From an uncultured Eubacterium sp. (GTDB lineage Bacteria > Bacillota_A > Clostridia > Lachnospirales > Lachnospiraceae), in contig CAQBGY010000131.1 of NCBI GenBank assembly GCA_948759685.1, positions 1 through 8,442 of the forward strand: a stretch of DNA of 8,442 bases, in the 5' to 3' direction. The position numbers were made by a program, and so were the translations under genes. Shown piece by piece: positions 6,652 to 8,442 of this stretch. Below the pieces are notes generated by a model. It was not told where the DNA came from. It ran no database searches and saw only the letters and a list, made by a program, of their open reading frames with translations. Position 1 is the stretch's first letter. Every line of letters begins with the position of its first letter.

Positions 6652-7182
6652 TTACTGTTTCGCCAATCTACATAATGCACTGATTTGGTCAGCATCTATT
6701 GTCTGGTTATACCTATCGTCCATATCTTCCATAAAGTCATACAAGTTCTTCAGGTAATCTTCTGTACTGGTTGCTGACTCAATCAATTTCTCATACAAAA
6801 TATCAACTCCACCCAAAACATATTGTTCATACAGTTTTTCATCATTCTCTGCCTGCGGACTGTTGAACTGTCTGAATGCTTTATCCACTCTTTCATCTAT
6901 TGATGCTGCATTCTTCTTGTCCAAAAGCATAATAAGCCTATATGTAAATGCAAGATCATCCCCATTTTCAATGAGCTGTTGTGGAAATATTTTGGTGGGT
7001 TTCTGACTTCCATCTCCATTATTAACATCTGACTTCTTCTGATACAAAAAACCAACAATAGGAGCCATCATATAGACATCAAGATTTCTCTTAAACAATT
7101 GATTCTTATCATCAAATTTTGCAGTCAATTTATTTACTTTTTCTGCATGTGTTCCCTTGAATGAATATTCTTTATCAAACAT
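6652..7182 (-). CDS. Small helical protein following the ATPase, unknown family
   Basis: I do not recognise this 176-residue protein. It is mostly predicted helix, soluble and acidic in its second half (YDFMEDMDDRYNQ), with no membrane segment, signal peptide, cysteine pair or catalytic motif. A DVYMMAPIVGFLY stretch at ~35-47 is the main hydrophobic part and probably packs in the core. Its start is 5 bases after the ATPase stop, with the GGGAGGT site overlapping that stop. This is the coupling typical of subunits made in fixed ratio. ABC-type ATPases in conflict systems often have a small helical partner next to them (DndE after DndD, middle components in ABC-3C systems), so a partner role is inferred from position only. 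It lacks the visible pattern of DndE (which is shorter, ~110-130 residues). The gene ends 3 bases before the sigma factor. Confidence 0.85.
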   Translation of the reverse strand: MFDKEYSFKGTHAEKVNKLTAKFDDKNQLFKRNLDVYMMAPIVGFLYQKKSDVNNGDGSQKPTKIFPQQLIENGDDLAFTYRLIMLLDKKNAASIDERVDKAFRQFNSPQAENDEKLYEQYVLGGVDILYEKLIESATSTEDYLKNLYDFMEDMDDRYNQTIDADQISALCRLAKQ

Positions 7183-7187
7183 GTCTA

Positions 7188-8442
7188 TTACCTCCCAATC
7201 AATTCTGTTTCAAATTCATTTTTCTTATCAAACAGGTATCTCATACCTACTTTGCTACCCATATTATCTTCTGCAATTTCACCATCGGTATCCTTAATGA
7301 AAATGATAACCTGTTCTGCAACTTTAGGAAGTGCATCACACACTGTTTTTATTCTAGTTTTATCAAACGCAGATAACGGTGCATCCATAACCAGTGGATA
7401 TGCCTCTGTCATAAGCATTGAGTTTTCATCTGAATTATTCTCTCTTGCCATTTTAATGACTCCGGCAATAAATGCAAAGATTACAGAAATACTCTGTGCT
7501 GTCGATGTCTCCACATCTCCGGAATATCCTTCAAAATCATCCACCTGAATTTGAATATTATATTTATCGTCCAGTTTCAAAGAAAATCCACCATTATATA
7601 TTTCTTTGAATATTGTATTTACCGCTTCTTCCAGCTGTTCTCTTACTTCAGTTTCTTTTTCCTTATAAACAGAAAACAGATACTTATACATATAGGTAGC
7701 ATATGCCTTGAATCTTGCAACACGTCTGTTGTTATCATCTTTCAGTACAAGTTCATTAATACCAGTTTCGCAACGTTCTCTCTTTGTACCAATTCCGCCT
7801 TTTTCTTCAACAAGCCGAACTCTTTCTGCTCGTAATTTCTTCACTTCTCCATCATAAAATGTATACTTTTTCTGGAGTTCTCCAACATTGAGCATGCCTT
7901 CAAGTTTCTTATTTATAGTCTCAATCTGATTTGATAAGTCTGCATAATCAGCATCAAATCCACTTACGACACTAAACTTATTGGAAATATCATCAAACGC
8001 ATCTGCTGCACCCCGACTCTTTAATTCACACTCACGGGCAAACTGACCAATCAAAGTACCAATGCTCTTAGGAGGAATGTAATCCAACACCTTGTTTAGT
8101 TCTGTATATGCAGCTCCACCAAACTCAATAGATGCACCACATAAACATTTCTTTCTATTGATAAGGAATTGAATTGTTCTCGCATGGATATCAGGTATCC
8201 CCGTATCCAGTTTATCTGCATCTACCAATTCCTTTAATGCATCATGAATCATTTTTGTTGCCATCCACGAAGAACCCTTCCGATTAAAAGTATCTATTAC
8301 GCCCGAAGTACTTGACACCTTGCTCTGTTCTAAACCAGCAATTTTGCTCTTCAATTTTGCTCTTTCTTGTGCAAACTTCTCGCTATCACGATTTTCAGCA
8401 AGTGAAAAAGCGAAGGAATATGAAGTGAAAATTGCTGAAAAT
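7188..8442 (-). CDS. SMC/Rad50/DndD-like ABC ATPase, C-terminal half (5' end outside window)
   Basis: The gene enters from beyond the right edge; 417 codons are visible. In-frame sense codons continue to the edge, so an in-frame TTG at 8354 is internal, not a start. Near residues 99-101 of the visible part is KKCLCG, a CxC hook resembling the zinc hook of Rad50 and DndD-type ATPases. Coiled-coil stretches lie on both sides (visible ~163-270, with NQIETINKKLEG and VREQLEEAVNTIFKEI). The ATP-binding C-lobe follows: a signature-like STAQS at visible ~313-317 where LSGGE or STGE is usual, a Walker B strand YPLVMDAPLSAFD at ~348-360 with Asp followed by Ala-Pro, and a D-loop AFDKT. The late EQVIIFIKDTDGE strand fits the last strand of the fold. 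Walker A is outside the window. Such ATPases bind and remodel DNA and in Dnd systems are part of the modification machinery. The next gene starts 5 bases after its stop. Confidence 0.88.
   Translation of the reverse strand, partial: FSAIFTSYSFAFSLAENRDSEKFAQERAKLKSKIAGLEQSKVSSTSGVIDTFNRKGSSWMATKMIHDALKELVDADKLDTGIPDIHARTIQFLINRKKCLCGASIEFGGAAYTELNKVLDYIPPKSIGTLIGQFARECELKSRGAADAFDDISNKFSVVSGFDADYADLSNQIETINKKLEGMLNVGELQKKYTFYDGEVKKLRAERVRLVEEKGGIGTKRERCETGINELVLKDDNNRRVARFKAYATYMYKYLFSVYKEKETEVREQLEEAVNTIFKEIYNGGFSLKLDDKYNIQIQVDDFEGYSGDVETSTAQSISVIFAFIAGVIKMARENNSDENSMLMTEAYPLVMDAPLSAFDKTRIKTVCDALPKVAEQVIIFIKDTDGEIAEDNMGSKVGMRYLFDKKNEFETELIGR
7190..7196 (-). promoter_or_regulatory. Ribosome binding site GGGAGGT overlapping ATPase stop codon
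   Basis: GGGAGGT on the - strand runs directly into the ATPase TAA stop, sharing its T, and a second stop (TAG) follows. The ATG of the 176-residue gene is 7 bases after the site. The shared bases couple translation of the two genes. Confidence 0.7.

Noticed and set aside
6652..7182. Assignment of the 176-residue protein as DndE
   Set aside because: Position after a DndD-like gene fits, but length and sequence do not show the DndE pattern.
8352..8354. TTG as start of the ATPase gene
   Set aside because: The same frame stays open to the window edge at 8442 and upstream codons fit the protein, so this TTG is an internal Leu.

Overview
The window looks like low-GC Firmicute DNA, most likely from a clostridial or Lachnospiraceae-type gut bacterium. 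This rests on the A+T-rich genes, the strong GGAGG-type ribosome binding sites, and a large-serine-recombinase tail of the Tn4451/Tn5397-like kind common in Clostridia. It reads as an accessory (genomic island) region, not core chromosome. No housekeeping gene is present.

Left edge (1-949). The first ~550 bases hold the C-terminal part of a large serine recombinase on the + strand, with its catalytic N-terminus missing. Its base composition is clearly richer in G+C than what follows. About 400 bases of apparently non-coding DNA come next. They contain an 8-bp direct repeat (AGTACCAA, one helical turn apart) and a small palindrome, and they look like the remains of a mobile-element end.

Right part (950-8442). 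Seven genes lie head to tail on the - strand with gaps of 3 to about 60 bases, so they probably form one operon whose promoter is outside the window, beyond 8442. In order of transcription they are: (1) the C-terminal half of an SMC/Rad50/DndD-like ABC ATPase with a CxC hook, running off the window; (2) a 176-residue helical protein of unknown family; (3) an RpoD-type sigma factor with recognisable regions 1.1, 2 and 4; (4) a 169-residue GIY-YIG endonuclease with all expected catalytic residues; (5) a DGQHR-domain (DndB-like) protein; (6) an AlbA_2/Schlafen-type plus HATPase regulator with a C-terminal winged helix and a four-unit tandem repeat; (7) a zinc-ribbon protein of unknown function with a possible DUF4145/HEPN-like C-terminus.

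Taken together, an ATPase that remodels DNA, a DNA nuclease, a DndB-like protein and two regulatory proteins suggest a DNA-modification or DNA-restriction (phage-defence) system distantly related to Dnd phosphorothioation. The embedded housekeeping-type sigma factor is the most unusual component. The genes upstream of the ATPase are not visible, so whether a modification enzyme such as DndC is present cannot be decided here.
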